Below are positions 32,871 through 45,267 of a stretch of DNA of 64,000 bases, piece after piece. The translations under genes and the position numbers were made by a program. The stretch is from NCBI GenBank assembly GCA_947247005.1, contig OX365947.1, positions 4,602,530 through 4,666,529 on the forward strand, given 5' to 3'. Below the pieces are notes generated by a model. That model searched no databases, was not told where the DNA came from, and was given only the letters and a program-made list of their open reading frames with translations. Positions within the stretch are counted from its first letter, which is position 1, and each line of letters opens with the position of its first letter. The DNA is from Spisula solida (lineage: Eukaryota > Mollusca > Bivalvia > Venerida > Mactridae).

Positions 32871-33044
32871 CAGTCAGATCTCGATATAACGACACCCGAT
32901 ATACTGACAAATTCATTAAACTGACATCAAATTTGGGGACAAAAGTATTGAAATGCTCTTTGTATCAAATCAGTATACTGACATATTCGTTATAACGACA
33001 TTTTTCTTGGAAACAAACAGCGTCGTTGTATCGAGATGTGACTG
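32871..33044. mobile_element. Tc1/mariner-like MITE, CAGTCAGATCTCG ends
   Basis: 174 bp with inverted ends CAGTCAGATCTCGATATAAC and a matching right end finishing TCGAGATGTGACTG. TA sits on both sides. The interior repeats tgaca/ataacgaca words. Confidence 0.85.
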
Positions 33045-33646
33045 TACTAGTATGTTAGAAAGGTTCATAACACAAGAAGTTGACCTCACATTCACTCAGG
33101 TGCAGTTTGGTTTAAAAAAACAACATTTTATTACTACTGGCGTTATTTTAAATATATTTGCATAATCAGAAACTGGAGAGCTTCGTCTTTAATTTGATAT
33201 AAATATTTTAAAAATCTGTCCATAAATAAGAAAATAAACCCATAGGGCGTGAAATCCCTTTCTTTTTCTTGGTTAGAATAGCATTGTCGTTTCTACTGAA
33301 TGCACCTCAGTGACTGACTGGACACCGTGGTATACATTTCATGGTATAACTTTTTAACTAGTAGATCGATTTCGATGGGATTTTGCATGGAGGTAGTTCT
33401 AACAATGTAATTACTTTATGAAGATATCGAAAGCCAATTCTTGTTTTTTGATACCATGAAAATCTGACCACTTTAGTGCAAATGCACTTTTCTAAGATAA
33501 CATAAATTTTATAAAAGATTTTTTTACTCTTTATCAATGATACAGTTACCTGTAGTATGAAGGTGATAGAAACTCATATTACTTGGTAATCAGTTTTACA
33601 AGATATAGCTGATTTTCCTACAAACCACAATCACTTCACTGAATAT

Positions 33647-34080
33647 AAGCGGATTTAGCTCAGTGGTAACGCACTGGGCTGTCAATCCAGAGGTCGTGGG
33701 TTCAATCCCTGGCATCGGAACTTGACATGTCTGAATTATTTATAATATTTCCAGCTATATCTGGCCGTGTGGTCTGCAAAGTATCTGGAAGTGCCAGGAA
33801 GCTGTGTATCGGTGCTATACACCGGGCACATTAAAGAACCAGGCTGTCTATTCGAAATAAGAGCTAGGCGCACCTCTGCAGCACCGGACATGCCTGTATA
33901 TAATGTCTCTCTCTCTCCCTTCAGGGGCTTTCTCTCAGTCTGTCCCTTTGGTCAGATCATGCTGTATCTGCACTGGTAGAGGATGCACCTGCGCCCTTGT
34001 GGCTGCAACATGGGTAAAGTGCCCTTTGAACGTGCGTTCGCATGAAAAGGGCGCTATATAAATCTGGTATATTTATTTTA
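33647..34080 (+). mobile_element. tRNA-Asp-like SINE, second full copy
   Basis: Head gcggatttagctcagtggta, anticodon arm ctgggctgtcaatccag, B-box gggttcaatccc, body and tail (aaaagggcgctatataaat) match 3147-3584 along the full length in the opposite orientation. Confidence 0.9.
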
Positions 34081-34371
34081 TTTATATAACAAGTGTGATC
34101 TGTGATAGGTTGGTGGCCTTTCTGAAAGTGGTTTTGGCTTCCTCCTTCGGGTTGGAGGTTCTGAGTTCGAATACACTGGGATCCGATCTGACGTGGTCAG
34201 ATGGACCCAGTGAACCACCCTCTTGATAAATAATGATTATATTGGCCGGTATGACTTTTATGAGTCTTGAAGTAAATCTACCCTGACCTTTAATTAAAAC
34301 GACAAACGTCCAGTGTACAGTGTTAAAGCACAAGGTATCATCGGCATACTGACATGTTATGTTGGGGATTA

Positions 34372-34440
34372 TGCTCAGTGATAAGTGCTTGTAGTCTAAT
34401 CTGGCGACCCGGGTTCAAATCCGGGTGGAGGCACACATAT
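34372..34440 (+). mobile_element. Degenerate tRNA-like element
   Basis: TATGCTCAGTGATAAG and a B-box arm CCGGGTTCAAATCCGG (a good T-arm) are present, but the anticodon arm does not form. I do not call it a tRNA gene. Confidence 0.4.
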
Positions 34441-34506
34441 ATGCCTGCAATATTTCAGCAAAAGCTGACTGGCAAACTAGTAAAGGCTTTGCCCGGTATT
34501 TTTTTA

Positions 34507-34671
34507 CAGTGAAACTTCAATAATCAGACCACCCTTGGATCCTTAAAAATGGTCTCTTTATTGAGTTGGTCTTAATATTGAGGTCGAATAATGAGCAAAC
34601 CGATGAAAATTGTGGTCCTAATTTTGAGGTGGTCTAATTATTGAGGTGGTTTTTTAGATGTGATTTTACTG
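34507..34671. mobile_element. Tc1/mariner-like MITE, CAGTGAAACTTC ends
   Basis: 165 bp with ends CAGTGAAACTTCAATAAT and ...GTGATTTTACTG, and TA duplicated at 34505-34506 and 34672-34673. The interior repeats ggtctaattattgaggtggt-type words. Related to 39042-39216. Confidence 0.85.
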
Positions 34672-34699
34672 TACAATGTAATAGTAAGATACATACATA

Positions 34700-34920
34700 A
34701 GATACCGCGACCGTGGCCGAGTGGTTAGGGCGTCCGCCTTTGAAGCGCGAGATCGATGGTTCGAATCCTGGCGGAGGCTGGTTAAAGAATTGTTACGGTA
34801 TGCCCATCTCTGCCAGGCGCCCGGCAATACGAGAAGGGATTCGGGAGGTACTGTGCGCACGATATATAGGTGTCTCATAAGTCAAATTGGCTGGCCCTTT
34901 CAATAGTGGTGACACTATAA
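34700..34920 (+). mobile_element. tRNA-Ser/Leu-like SINE
   Basis: A-box TGGCCGAGTGG and B-box GGTTCGAATCC are both near-consensus at tRNA-like spacing. The anticodon stem (ccgcc...cgcga) does not pair, and a SINE-like body follows, so this is an element rather than a tRNA gene. Confidence 0.65.
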
Positions 34921-35280
34921 TAAAATAAAAACTTTACCTTACTTTCTATTTCATGTAATGCATATTAAATAACCAACACTCACAATATACATGTTATGTC
35001 ATTTTATTGTCTATTGCAAAACCCACATGTATTTTTTTGTAAATAATACGGATTGAAGGTAATAAAAGTTGGTTTAAAGCGATTGTAAAAAGTATTTGTC
35101 TGACGGCCACCGACTTAGCAGACTCCAACACAATGTATAATACTCGTGAATATTGAAATTGAGCTTACGTTTTGGTCTTACACAGTCATAATTTAGGCAA
35201 AAAGATTAAATTAAGTAATTACATTTGGTATGAGTGGATACCTGAATACGAATCGAAATATTTTTATTTCGAATCTCGAC

Positions 35281-35431
35281 CGGGGTGGCATTCAATATCG
35301 ATCTTTCTTGACTTAAGGATAAGGACAACCAATCAAATCACACCATATCAAACTCTTGGTCAGTAGCAGGAGATATGATTGGATATCCTTGTCGTATAAT
35401 TATATAAGATAAATATTGAATACCACCCCGG
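35281..35431. mobile_element. MITE, GGGTGGTATTCAATATT family, copy 2
   Basis: Ends cggggtggcattcaatat and aaatattgaataccacccc, with the same inverted aaggacaaccaatca interior as 25106-25252. Confidence 0.82.
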
Positions 35432-36131
35432 GGAATTTGGTAATTTCAGTGTCTTTCACCCAACGTGAGATGAACTGGTTTCTGGAACTTGTAGTCTCGT
35501 GTGTGTCGGTGGTTTGCATCGGGATTGTTATAGAATAAATGAGTAGAATCCGAACAGAGCCAGGGTAGCGCTTCCGGATTCCTTGTACCACATACAACTG
35601 GCTCTTGCCTCGAAGTCTGAGGTCATTGGCCAACTTGGCAGTAAAATACCGATGACCACACACTACTCGAACAAACAAACAAACAATCCAAACAAGCAGT
35701 TTATTAATATATCGGTTTATATAAAACAGTGTGGTCGGCAATCCCATCTCAGTGTTTTTGTTTATGAAATACGAAATGCACAAGTATAAACATATTTATG
35801 TCCAATTTAAAAACCTGTCCGAAAACTGGGACAGTTACTGATACAAGTTCATGGTAATTCAAGTTGCTGATAAGAGATACATTCATAAGTTGACAAGTAC
35901 AATGTTGAGTTTATACAACTAGGGTAATTTGTTAACGACAGTTTAATTAATGACATTTTAATTTAAACTGTCAAGACCAAATAATTGAATCCCGGAAATG
36001 GCAAGTTTGGGGGCCACCAATTATTTAAAAGAAATAATAGCAAAACGTGAGAGCTGGGGCGTTCCATAAATTTTGATTTTACATCATTGTTTTGGCTTTA
36101 GGTATATGAATATATGAAACAGTTCGAGAGC

Positions 36132-36134
36132 AAG

Positions 36135-36201
<67 letters not shown>

Positions 36202-36204
36202 ATA
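36132..36204. repeat. (AAAT)n microsatellite
   Basis: About 17 uninterrupted taaa units. Confidence 0.97.
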
Positions 36205-36484
36205 CAGCCGGTCCATATCGGGGTCCTAGTTGACGGCAGGTATTAACCACAACATTAATCGTTTTCGGGGTAATTCTTCTTGTTGATAAATATCTGCATT
36301 AGCAGTTAATAGTACACACTTACCATGCATAACTGTAAAATCGTTTAATTTCAATGGGACAAAACTTTGTAGTTTTTGTGAAAAGATCAATTCGTGAGGA
36401 CGTAAAGGATTTTAGATTTCATGAAAAATGGCAAGGTCAAAATTCACAATGTAAATTTGACATATGTACGGTATAATTATTCAG

Positions 36485-36542
36485 TGGGGATTTAATTTCG
36501 TGGTTGAGGTCATGGACGACATCCACGAAATCAAATCCCCCA
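36485..36542. repeat. Imperfect 20-bp-arm hairpin
   Basis: gtggggatttaatttcgtgg faces ccacgaaatcaaatccccc across about 17 nt. Confidence 0.85.
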
Positions 36543-36820
36543 CGAATATTACTTATTTTAGAATATATTGTGTTGTGGCAAGAGCGGCATTTCGTCCCTA
36601 CCAGAATTTAAACTAGTAAATCAATCACCCTTAATTCTATAAGTTTATAATGATAAATGTTGCTAATAGTTAATTACGTGTGTGTTCGGATAATAGATTG
36701 TGCGGTTTTAATAAACACCTAAAATGTCCAAATATTTAAAAAAAACTACGATTGTGTTTCTTTTCAAATTTGAGTTATCTCAATTTGTTGCATTATCTAT
36801 GAATGTGCTTCCATAATATG

Positions 36821-37028
36821 TACAGTCCAGTTATGGTATGGTGACAGTGGCGTAGCCGTTTATGTCTACACAAACGATTACAACCATGGTCTGAATAGGC
36901 ACTATAGTGAGAATATAGTATGTTAGTTTAGCATTGAAATTATAGTTGTCTGGTTACGCCTTTATAATTGGTTTTAAACCGTAGACTCGACCGTTGTCTT
37001 ACCCTATTCTTAGCGTGACTGAACTATA
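36821..37028. mobile_element. MITE, TATAGTCCAGTTAGGAT family, copy 3
   Basis: Starts tacagtccagttatggtatg and ends gcgtgactgaactata; colinear with 15592 and 21960. Confidence 0.85.
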
Positions 37029-37927
37029 TCTCTTTTCTAATTGTCTTTTCTCTTCTGTTTGTTTCTTCTAGTTGATTTTTGCTTTAACATATTTTGCGAA
37101 CTAAATTACGTATTATTACTTTATTTTCGTAATTTTACTTTGTCTTTTTATGTCTTTAAGATAGCAAATATAATTATGATCATTTTTGTTCACAAACAAG
37201 TGTTACATGTGCGTTGTTATAAACTCACAATCTTTCGTAATTCTTAAACTACATGTATAAGGTTATATACCTTCCATCATTTAATAAAACTTAGATTATT
37301 TTGAAGAAGATCTTTCTACGATACAAAGCCTTCATAGATTCTTAACTATGCGTGACACTGTATATAATATACATGATAAATACTCAAGTTACTTGAAATT
37401 GACTTTCACAATGACTTGTACACGTTCAAAATCTATGTCAATATTACATACATGTGGCCTATATATAAGTGTATACGTGCTGTGGTCAATGGACAAAGTC
37501 ATATCTTGTAGATAATGAATACAAATATAATTTATCGTGTGCAATTATTGATGATTTGCTTCGTAAATTAAGATGGTTTTACACTACTTTAAAATTACAT
37601 GTATGAGAAAGTATAAAAATGACTGTAGCCAGAAATGTGTCTATACCGCTGTCCGTTTGAAATGATAAATTATTCTTGTTTTTGAACTTTCATCCTAAAA
37701 ACCTACCCTCCTTAAGATAAACCCTATATTTCCAAGAATTGCGATTTTCTCCAAGCAAGAGTACTTTCAGTACTTTGATTGAAAGATCACCAACAACAGA
37801 CCACCCTAAAAAAGACCAACCCTCCTTAAAAAAATGCTGACCATTGCAAGTTAACTGAGCGTCGCTTTATCTATACGGATCTTCGAAACATCCCTTTGAC
37901 TAAATATTGTCACAAAATTAATACTAT

Positions 37928-38314
37928 CAGGGGCGTAGCTTGGTCTTAACAAATGTGTAGGCTACATTATTTTAAGGGGGTCGGGGACTTTTTTTTAAAT
38001 TTCTATATCGTCGCAAATGCATTCTTATTAGTTTTCAGACTAGAAAACAAGAACAATAATGACTCGCATTTGTCATTAAGATGAATGAAAAACCACGAAA
38101 GTAGGACTCTACACTATTGTCGAGATTCTATATTATCAACGTATATACATACTTTTTTGTAGTGAGGTCTAGGGCATCTGGACTATTTTCAGACAAAAAA
38201 TCAAGCACAGTTCACAATTGATTTGATTGCATTTTTTGGCATTTTTATTTTTTCGACTTTCTGTGAAAAATTGTAGGCTGCAGCCTTTACGGCCTATAGG
38301 AAGCTACGCCCCTG
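37928..38314. mobile_element. Non-autonomous element, CAGGGGCGTAGCTT ends
   Basis: 387 bp with inverted ends CAGGGGCGTAGCTT and AAGCTACGCCCCTG, flanked by ACTAT on both sides (37923-37927, 38315-38319). The termini resemble hAT ends, although hAT usually gives 8-bp duplications. No transposase frame. Confidence 0.85.
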
Positions 38315-38361
38315 ACTATTACCCAGCATGACCCTGTCTGTATCTCATTTGCCTCCTCATA

Positions 38362-38628
38362 TTTAGAATATAACCTACATTATGAGCCAATGAAAACGCC
38401 GCATTTTGGCGGTTATCTGAAAATTTAATCATTAAAATTTTCTCTTCACAGACTTTACGTCATGCGTTGACGCTACTTTCTATCGGCCAATCAGAATGCA
38501 GAATGTTATATTCTAAGTTAGTTAGAACATATTAAGTAAATTTTAATGACTAAAAAGGACTCGCTTCGCTTCGCTCGCTCCGCCCTGTTTAATCATTAAA
38601 ATTTACTTAATTTGTTCTAACTATAACA
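38362..38628. mobile_element. Two adjacent foldback segments
   Basis: 38362-38517 has ends ttagaatataac and gttatattctaa with inner inverted gagccaatgaaa/ggccaatcag-like arms. 38522-38628 is a hairpin (gttagaacatattaagtaaa...tttacttaatttgttctaac) with a loop of cgctt/cgctcg words. Confidence 0.8.
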
Positions 38629-39041
38629 TAATATCAATGACTTTATTATCTTATAACTAGCGGTGATCACAGGTAACTGTATCATTGATTAAGAGTAAAA
38701 ATAAAAAAACAAATACTCTATTTGTTTGTTACATTTATGAATCCAATATAACTGTATAGTCAAGGTCAATGGACAACTTAAATTTCATATATGGAATAAA
38801 TAGCGCGCACATGTGAATCGAGAAAACAACTTTGAATACTCGGTTCTAACCAGTGGAGAGCGGTTTTATACTGGATTTTGTATTGAGCTATAGTAATGTT
38901 TTATTTAATACGCAGTAGCATATTTCCGCTTCTTCCATTTAACGTTACTTATCGGTTTCTGTGTATTTATAAATACAATGTTTATTTTTTTATAAACTAT
39001 TTTAGAAACAACATTCTCTGTATTACCGCTATATCATACAC

Positions 39042-39216
39042 CAGTAAAACCTCGATAATGCGACCACCCCTGTCTGCTTCTGGTTTTTTATTGAGTTGGT
39101 CTTTACATGGAGTTTGTATTAAGAACAAGAGGGTGAAAATGGAGTTAAAATTGTGGTCGGAATACCGAGGTTGTAATATCATCTAGGAGGGGATGGGTTA
39201 AGGTGAGGTTTTACTG
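39042..39216. mobile_element. Tc1/mariner-like MITE, CAGTAAAACCTCG ends
   Basis: 175 bp with ends CAGTAAAACCTC and GAGGTTTTACTG. Interior words (gaccacccc, ttgagttggtct, attgtggtc) match 34507-34671. Confidence 0.83.
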
Positions 39217-40671
39217 TATGCATGATAAATTGTACACTCGTACAAACTGTTTCGTAATATCAATAAATTGCTTTGTACAACGTTAAAGGTGCTGCCTCAC
39301 TGATTGGGCTAAAAAAAATTAATATCCTGATTTTCCAACCTAACCAAGTATTGATGTAATAATAGAAAGCCACTGACGGTTGCTTTATGAAAGATTTGGT
39401 GCAAATAAGCAATTTTTACCACTCTCGATATCGCCCACTCGTTTTTAAAATAACACAGAGTTTCCTTCCAACATGCTTTGAGAATTATGTATTTCACATG
39501 TGATTGAACTGTAACATTAACAAACTGCAGCGTCAGTGAGGTATTTGGTTCGCTTTTCGATTCATTTTCATCAAATGCGAATAAATTTCAGGCAATTTAA
39601 GTAATAGTAGTGTTAATTCTATAGGGTATTAATACTTTACCAAAATTACGCGAATATTTGACAATTTTATTTTATTTTTCCCAATACACCAATATGTGAA
39701 GCAGTCCCTTTAAAGCGTCTTTATTGAGCACCGCGGCTTTCCATAGGCTGAAACACTGTCATCACCATATATAATGTAGTATATAGAGACGCGGATAGCA
39801 TTGTAGTAATTATTGATACTGACAGTATTTTCACATATTTGAAGTGTTTATACAATATAGCAATAATATAGTACGATTGATCTACCGGTTGCGATATTTC
39901 ATTTTTATTGGTAAGTTATATTTTATTATCTTGAACATAAATTAAATGGTTGTGCGTTTTAAGCTTAAGTGATATGTTTTTATATAAAAAAATATTTAAC
40001 CATTTCACGTTAAATGCATAGCTTGTAAACAATTATAACAATAGCGACTTAATTTCAGCCTTATTTGACATGCTCGTATATCTCGAATACACGTACTAGT
40101 TTACAAGCTGAATAGATGTAAAAAATCGGCCAGAATCTTTTTGGAGAACATTACACTTCATGCCCTTATGAATCTGTCACGGGATACCACAATTGCTAAA
40201 AGAGGGTATTAGCATTTAACCGACAATATTAAACATTATACTAAACATGCAAACACTACCGTATACATGTTCAAATTACCCATGTAGATATTTGAACGTA
40301 TTCTATTTCTATATGAATAGTCGGGTTCATTTATTGTTGCGATATTTTGGTGGAGTTTAAGCTGGAGACATTAATCCAGAGAAATAGCTGTTATAGTCTC
40401 AGGTTTTCCAACCATTTTTTCAACCGTTTCTCACCGTTTCATTTAAAACTGTTTCGCAATTTAAAACAATTTGCAACCATTTTCCAACTTCATTAAACTG
40501 TTGTTGTTTTTAGTCGGTTTTGTCAATAACGGCGGTGTTGTTGTTTTGTAACAATTGTTCAAATTTAATTAAAACAATGACTTGTTGATGTTGTTGTTTT
40601 GTTGACAGTGTTTCTACAAACATCATCGGTTTAGTTAAACTGTTGGCGTACATAGTAGTTTTAAAAACATT
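39217..40671. other. 1.45-kb stretch with nothing recognised
   Basis: A/T-rich, with only short open frames. Around 40400-40640 there is a loose run of caacaattt/gttgttgtttt words. Confidence 0.35.
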
Positions 40672-40810
40672 CTCCGCCTCATCGATAGCCTAGTGGTTGA
40701 GCGTTCGCTTCGAGTGCGGGAGGTCTCGGGTTCGACCCCTGGCCGCGTCGTACTAAAGACGAAATAAAAATGGTACCAGAAACTCCCTTGCTTCTGGCTT
40801 CTCTTCTCTC
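40672..40810 (+). mobile_element. tRNA-derived SINE (same family as 29945-31735)
   Basis: A-box TAGCCTAGTGGTTGAGCG, B-box GGTTCGACCCC, then actaaagacg, aaaatggtacc and ctcccttgcttctggc. This shows the unexpanded structure of the element broken by the 23-bp array. The layout resembles V-SINE-type elements reported from molluscs; that assignment is from memory. Confidence 0.72.
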
Positions 40811-41292
40811 ATATCCTCGTTGCGATGGCTAACATCAGCATTGAGGTATCGAGAGTGATTGGTATAAGTTAAATAAACTTGTTTCACAATCGACCTTAAA
40901 TAAATTAGAATGTATGAATCAGTATACACATTCTTACACTTCAATGTTGTATAAAATTAGTTTTAGAAATACGGTTTTTAATATTTTAATAATTTTAAGA
41001 AAGACATAACAATCTCTATGCTATAGTTTTGTGATGAGCATTTACGTTTAATTATTAGTAACCATTAAATTAGACGTGGAATGACGGAGAACGTCACAAA
41101 AAAGTCATGGAAGATGTAACAGAATTTACCAATGCGCAGTGTTTAGCAGATTGGCAAATTCATATGTAATGATTTTCATCCATCTCTTACGTATACCAAA
41201 AGCTCAACGATAAACTGAAATCTAATTTTCTTAATCGTGAGGCAACTTTTTTCATTCATGTTTATATATTCAATCCATTGTCCATGTAAATA

Positions 41293-41504
41293 CAGGGTGT
41301 TAAAAAAGATTGTTCTCAAAATTCAAATTCATGCTAAATTTCATCTGAGCTTTGTACGCAATGTGCAAGTTTAATTTCTTAAACTAATAATTTCATTTAA
41401 TGCTCAATATATCAGAACAATTGTCAAACCTTTTGGAATTTAATCTGACAATTGTACATTCTCCTGGCGACAGAAAGTCATTGGAGAACTTTTTTAACAC
41501 CCTG
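41293..41504. mobile_element. Tc1/mariner-like MITE, CAGGGTGTTAAAAAAG ends
   Basis: 212 bp with ends CAGGGTGTTAAAAAAG and CTTTTTTAACACCCTG (slightly imperfect) and flanking TA on both sides. The body has no frame of note. Confidence 0.88.
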
Positions 41505-41991
41505 TACATGTATGATGTGATTTATATCACTAGGTACATATCTCAGAAGTTGTAATAACTGGTAGTTGTTCCCAATCCATTGTCTGTATAGTCTACATTT
41601 ACGACAATAAATACATTTGAACAACAAAAATAAGTGTGGTGTCACTAGACTTCATAACATTTTCTGTACAAGTGTCCATGCGACGACGTTATTGTCACTG
41701 GTCTTTATCTATACCAAAACACATAAACAATATTTGCGTAATATCAAATGTGTGTCAAAATTGCATCCAGCAGCTATCATGTGTACAGGCTTACTCAAAA
41801 CTTTGTCAAAATAATAAAACGCATACGCTTCATCTCTCTCCAATAGCTACATTCATTGCAGCAATTAAAATTATGAAATATTATAGTTTAATATAACATG
41901 TCACGACAAAATAGCAAACTAATTTATTCTTGTTCCTTAGCAACGAAAAATACGGATCGCTATTTTAATGTTTTTGTACTTCCGATTGCTA

Positions 41992-42218
41992 AAACTAGGT
42001 ATTTCAGGCGTTTTATCGTTGGGACTGGGTCAAACAGATTGGGCATTTAGCTTTTTGATTGCTGAAACTAGTTCATTAAGCTTTTCGACGTCTTGGACTT
42101 GGGCAGATCATTTACTTGTTCAGTTGGGCATTGTGCCTTGTATGTCTCTTTATGTTTTTTGTGCTCGGCTGGTTAAGTTGAGTGATACCTTCCCTGTCTG
42201 ACTTAATATTATCTTTTT
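41992..42218 (+). repeat. Dispersed repeat with coding-like similarity, copy 2
   Basis: See 29158-29420. This copy reads WAFSFLIAETSSLSFSTSWT in a short frame. Confidence 0.7.
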
Positions 42219-42352
42219 TAAAACAAACAAGAACATACAACTAATGCACGTGCCATTATAGAACATTGACCTTAAATAACTTGTTGAAAGTATGGGACGC
42301 CTCGAGGGGTTAAAGCGCAGTTTTTTGTGTTATATTTTGATTGGCTAGAACG

Positions 42353-42560
42353 TATAGTGCGCCCAGGATAATGTGATAGGCGGGAAAATTTGGTATCGTC
42401 TACAAAGGTGGATTACAGTTATGTGCACCAATTATCAGTGATGTTTTGGGTACAGTACTGACCTCATCTGTTTATTTAGGAGATTGGTAAAACCAATTTT
42501 GCCAAAGTTAACCAACCCGATTCATGTTCGTAAATATCACATTATCCTGGGCGGACTATA
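42353..42560. mobile_element. MITE, TATAGTCCGCCC family, copy 3
   Basis: Ends tatagtgcgcccaggataat and attatcctgggcggactata are near-perfect inverted repeats. Confidence 0.9.
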
Positions 42561-42900
42561 CCTCGTGGTAAGATTCTATTTAGATAGTTCAAGATACACT
42601 GATGTCACAATTTGTTGAAAATGTATGATAATAACTATGGTGTGAAAACCCCATTAAGAGTATGACTTCAATGAATCTATCGTGTCTTCAATCAGAGTTG
42701 GTTTGAATGAAAACAAGTTTTATCTTTTGTCATAAATTTATAGCCTTCAGTTTGTTCTTGCATTGACGTACAGTTTTTATACGATAAATACCACGTGTTT
42801 GTGCATATACGAGAATAATTGTGACGTCAATAATATGTGTTATTGGTGATAATTAACAAATATGATTATGTCGATACGGCATTGTACCATCTTGGTTACA

Positions 42901-43073
42901 CCACAGGAACTTGCATTTATGATTTAAAAAAAAAGAAAAAAAAATGAAAAAAATATTGTTTTTTCACTGGGCCTACTGTGCAGCCTCTGAATTAAAATAT
43001 ATTTTAATACAGGCTGTACAGTTGGTCCGTCATTTTCATTTTTTTTTCAATTTATAAATGCAAGTTCCTGTGG
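42901..43073. mobile_element. Foldback MITE, AGGAACTTGCATTTATAA family, copy 2
   Basis: Ends ccacaggaacttgcattta and taaatgcaagttcctgtgg. TTACA at 42896-42900 and 43074-43078. Same gcctactgt and attaaaatatattttaat core as 32407-32585. Confidence 0.9.
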
Positions 43074-43657
43074 TTACACCAGGCTTACATTGAACATTGG
43101 ACATTTGCCTAACTGTGTTGCCTAAATACCGTCTTATTATTTTGATTAATACTATTATTAGTACATATAGAAATGGGTGGTACATAATAACATGAATACA
43201 CTTATATTGTTCGTTTTATTGTGGCCCTTTATAGACTAAATAACATAAACAAGCTAACCTGTCCAATAAATTGATAATTGCACCATTTCTTTCATTGGAA
43301 AAAGCCCCGATAAAGCAGTTACGGATAGAAGATATTAACCCATAAACACTGTATTCATCAGAATTTATGATAATTACTAGTATATAATTGCTTCTTTGAG
43401 CTTTAACATGCTCCTTCGTATAACTCTAATACATGTAATAACATATGGGCATTTCACGGCAAACGAGCACAATTTATATAGATTAAAAATGTTTTTAAAA
43501 TGTTTTTGTCTCCAATTTTCCATTGGTAGGAGACATTTGGGTCCGGTATAGTTCCATGTTTGGCATGGTAGGTTTTTTGTTTGACATTTGTTTCCGTACG
43601 GAATCTATACTTTGGATGGGTGTTAAACCGTACATAACCTTAAACAGCTAATAATTA

Positions 43658-43780
43658 ACATGTCATCCCTGAATATCCGTGCTTGTCCGTTGTCCAATCA
43701 TAGTTGTTATTTGAACTAATCAAAACATTCTTATGGTACAATAACGGAAACACACGAGGATTACTTAGTGACACGTCAAA
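43658..43780. mobile_element. Dispersed repeat, uninterrupted copy (empty site)
   Basis: Reverse-complement match to the flanks of the nested MITE at 25106-25252 (catgtcatccctgaatatcc, ccgttgtccaatca, aaacacacgaggatta). Confidence 0.75.
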
Positions 43781-44321
43781 TGAGCTCGCCTATAACCTAG
43801 AGCTTATATACGGTCTTGAACCTGAACAAATCAATGGACGAAATCGTTCTATATAATTATTCATTATTGAACGATATCACGAGCATTTTAGATGACTTAG
43901 CAATAGTTGATCTTATTTAACCTATTACTATAAGCAATATTGTAATTGTTATAATGTTTATTACGCATATATTATGTGACATGCCCTTTTTTAAAGGTAC
44001 ATGTACATGTATTCAGCAGCTTTAAAGACGATGTACTTTAACAAATCTTCAATAAACTATTACACAGTTCAGCATGTTCGATTCTGCTGTAACTTGTGAC
44101 AAATACGTTTGTACGTTGATATTCGTCAAGGGAAGCGAACTTTTACGTCAATGCACATGTGACATTTGGCATGATTTTATATAGATCCGTCAACTCATAT
44201 TTGTCACATATGTGCTTAATGGGTTCGGATTCCGCACGTGCGAAATATAATTTGCTTAAGCGACATTATGTTTCAGCGTATTACTTTAATATACTTCTTT
44301 AAAAAGAAGTTAATTAAATAC

Positions 44322-44757
44322 TTTCCGAGGATTACCGGAACATTACGTAATCATACGGACTTATCCGGAACGCTATAATGCATATCCTTCGAGGATAACC
44401 CGATCATTACGAAATCATACGGACTTATCCGGAACGCTATGATGCATATCCTCCGATAATTGCCGGATCATTACGAAATCATACGGACTTATCCGGAACG
44501 CTATAATGCATATCCTCCGATGATTACCGGAACATTAAGAAATCATACGGACTTATCCGGAACGCTACAATGCATATCCCCCGAGGATAACCCGAACATT
44601 ACGAAATCATACGGAATTATCCGGGACGCTATAATGCATATCCTCCGAGGATTACCGGAACATTACGAAATCATACGGACTTATTCGGAACGCTTTAATG
44701 CATATCCTCCGAGGATTACCGGAACATTAAAAAATCATACGGAATTATCCGGAGTAA
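44322..44757. repeat. 64-bp minisatellite, about seven copies
   Basis: Units share gaaatcatacggacttatcc, ggaacgctataatgcatatc and ctccgaggattaccgg. Ends about 500 bp before the SLC16-like gene's first coding exon. Confidence 0.93.
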
Positions 44758-45267
44758 CGCTCTTCGTATGCCACTGTGCGTTACTTATCTCGCCAAGTTT
44801 CGTAAATATTGTCGAGGGCTCTCCTAACAAATCCCCATTGGGTGATAATGTTGTTATGACCTTGCCCTCTGTTCACTTATTGCACTGGTAGAAGTTGTTA
44901 CACATATAGAATATGAGCACCAATATAAAACGGATATATCCTATTATAAAACATAATAGTGACTGCGTGGGATTTTCCCATGCATTTTTGTATTTTAATT
45001 TGATTACGAAATAACTGATTATACAACATATTTTTCATAGTACCTAACGAGTGTTATATTTCAATACGAAATCATTACATTGATGCGCCTATATGAGTAC
45101 AAATTACAAAGCAATTGCCGGCGGCCACGATGGTATAAACTCTGTAACGGAATATTCCCTAGAACACTTTTATTCGCCGGAACATTTTCCCAGAATGCAA
45201 CAGTTGTAGCGCTCGCGGTGAAATAAGTCCGCTCGTTTGTTTAACGGCCGGTTATTCTTAATTTCAG

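Noticed and set aside
34700..34775. Functional tRNA gene
   Set aside because: A and B boxes are good, but the anticodon stem does not pair and a SINE body follows.
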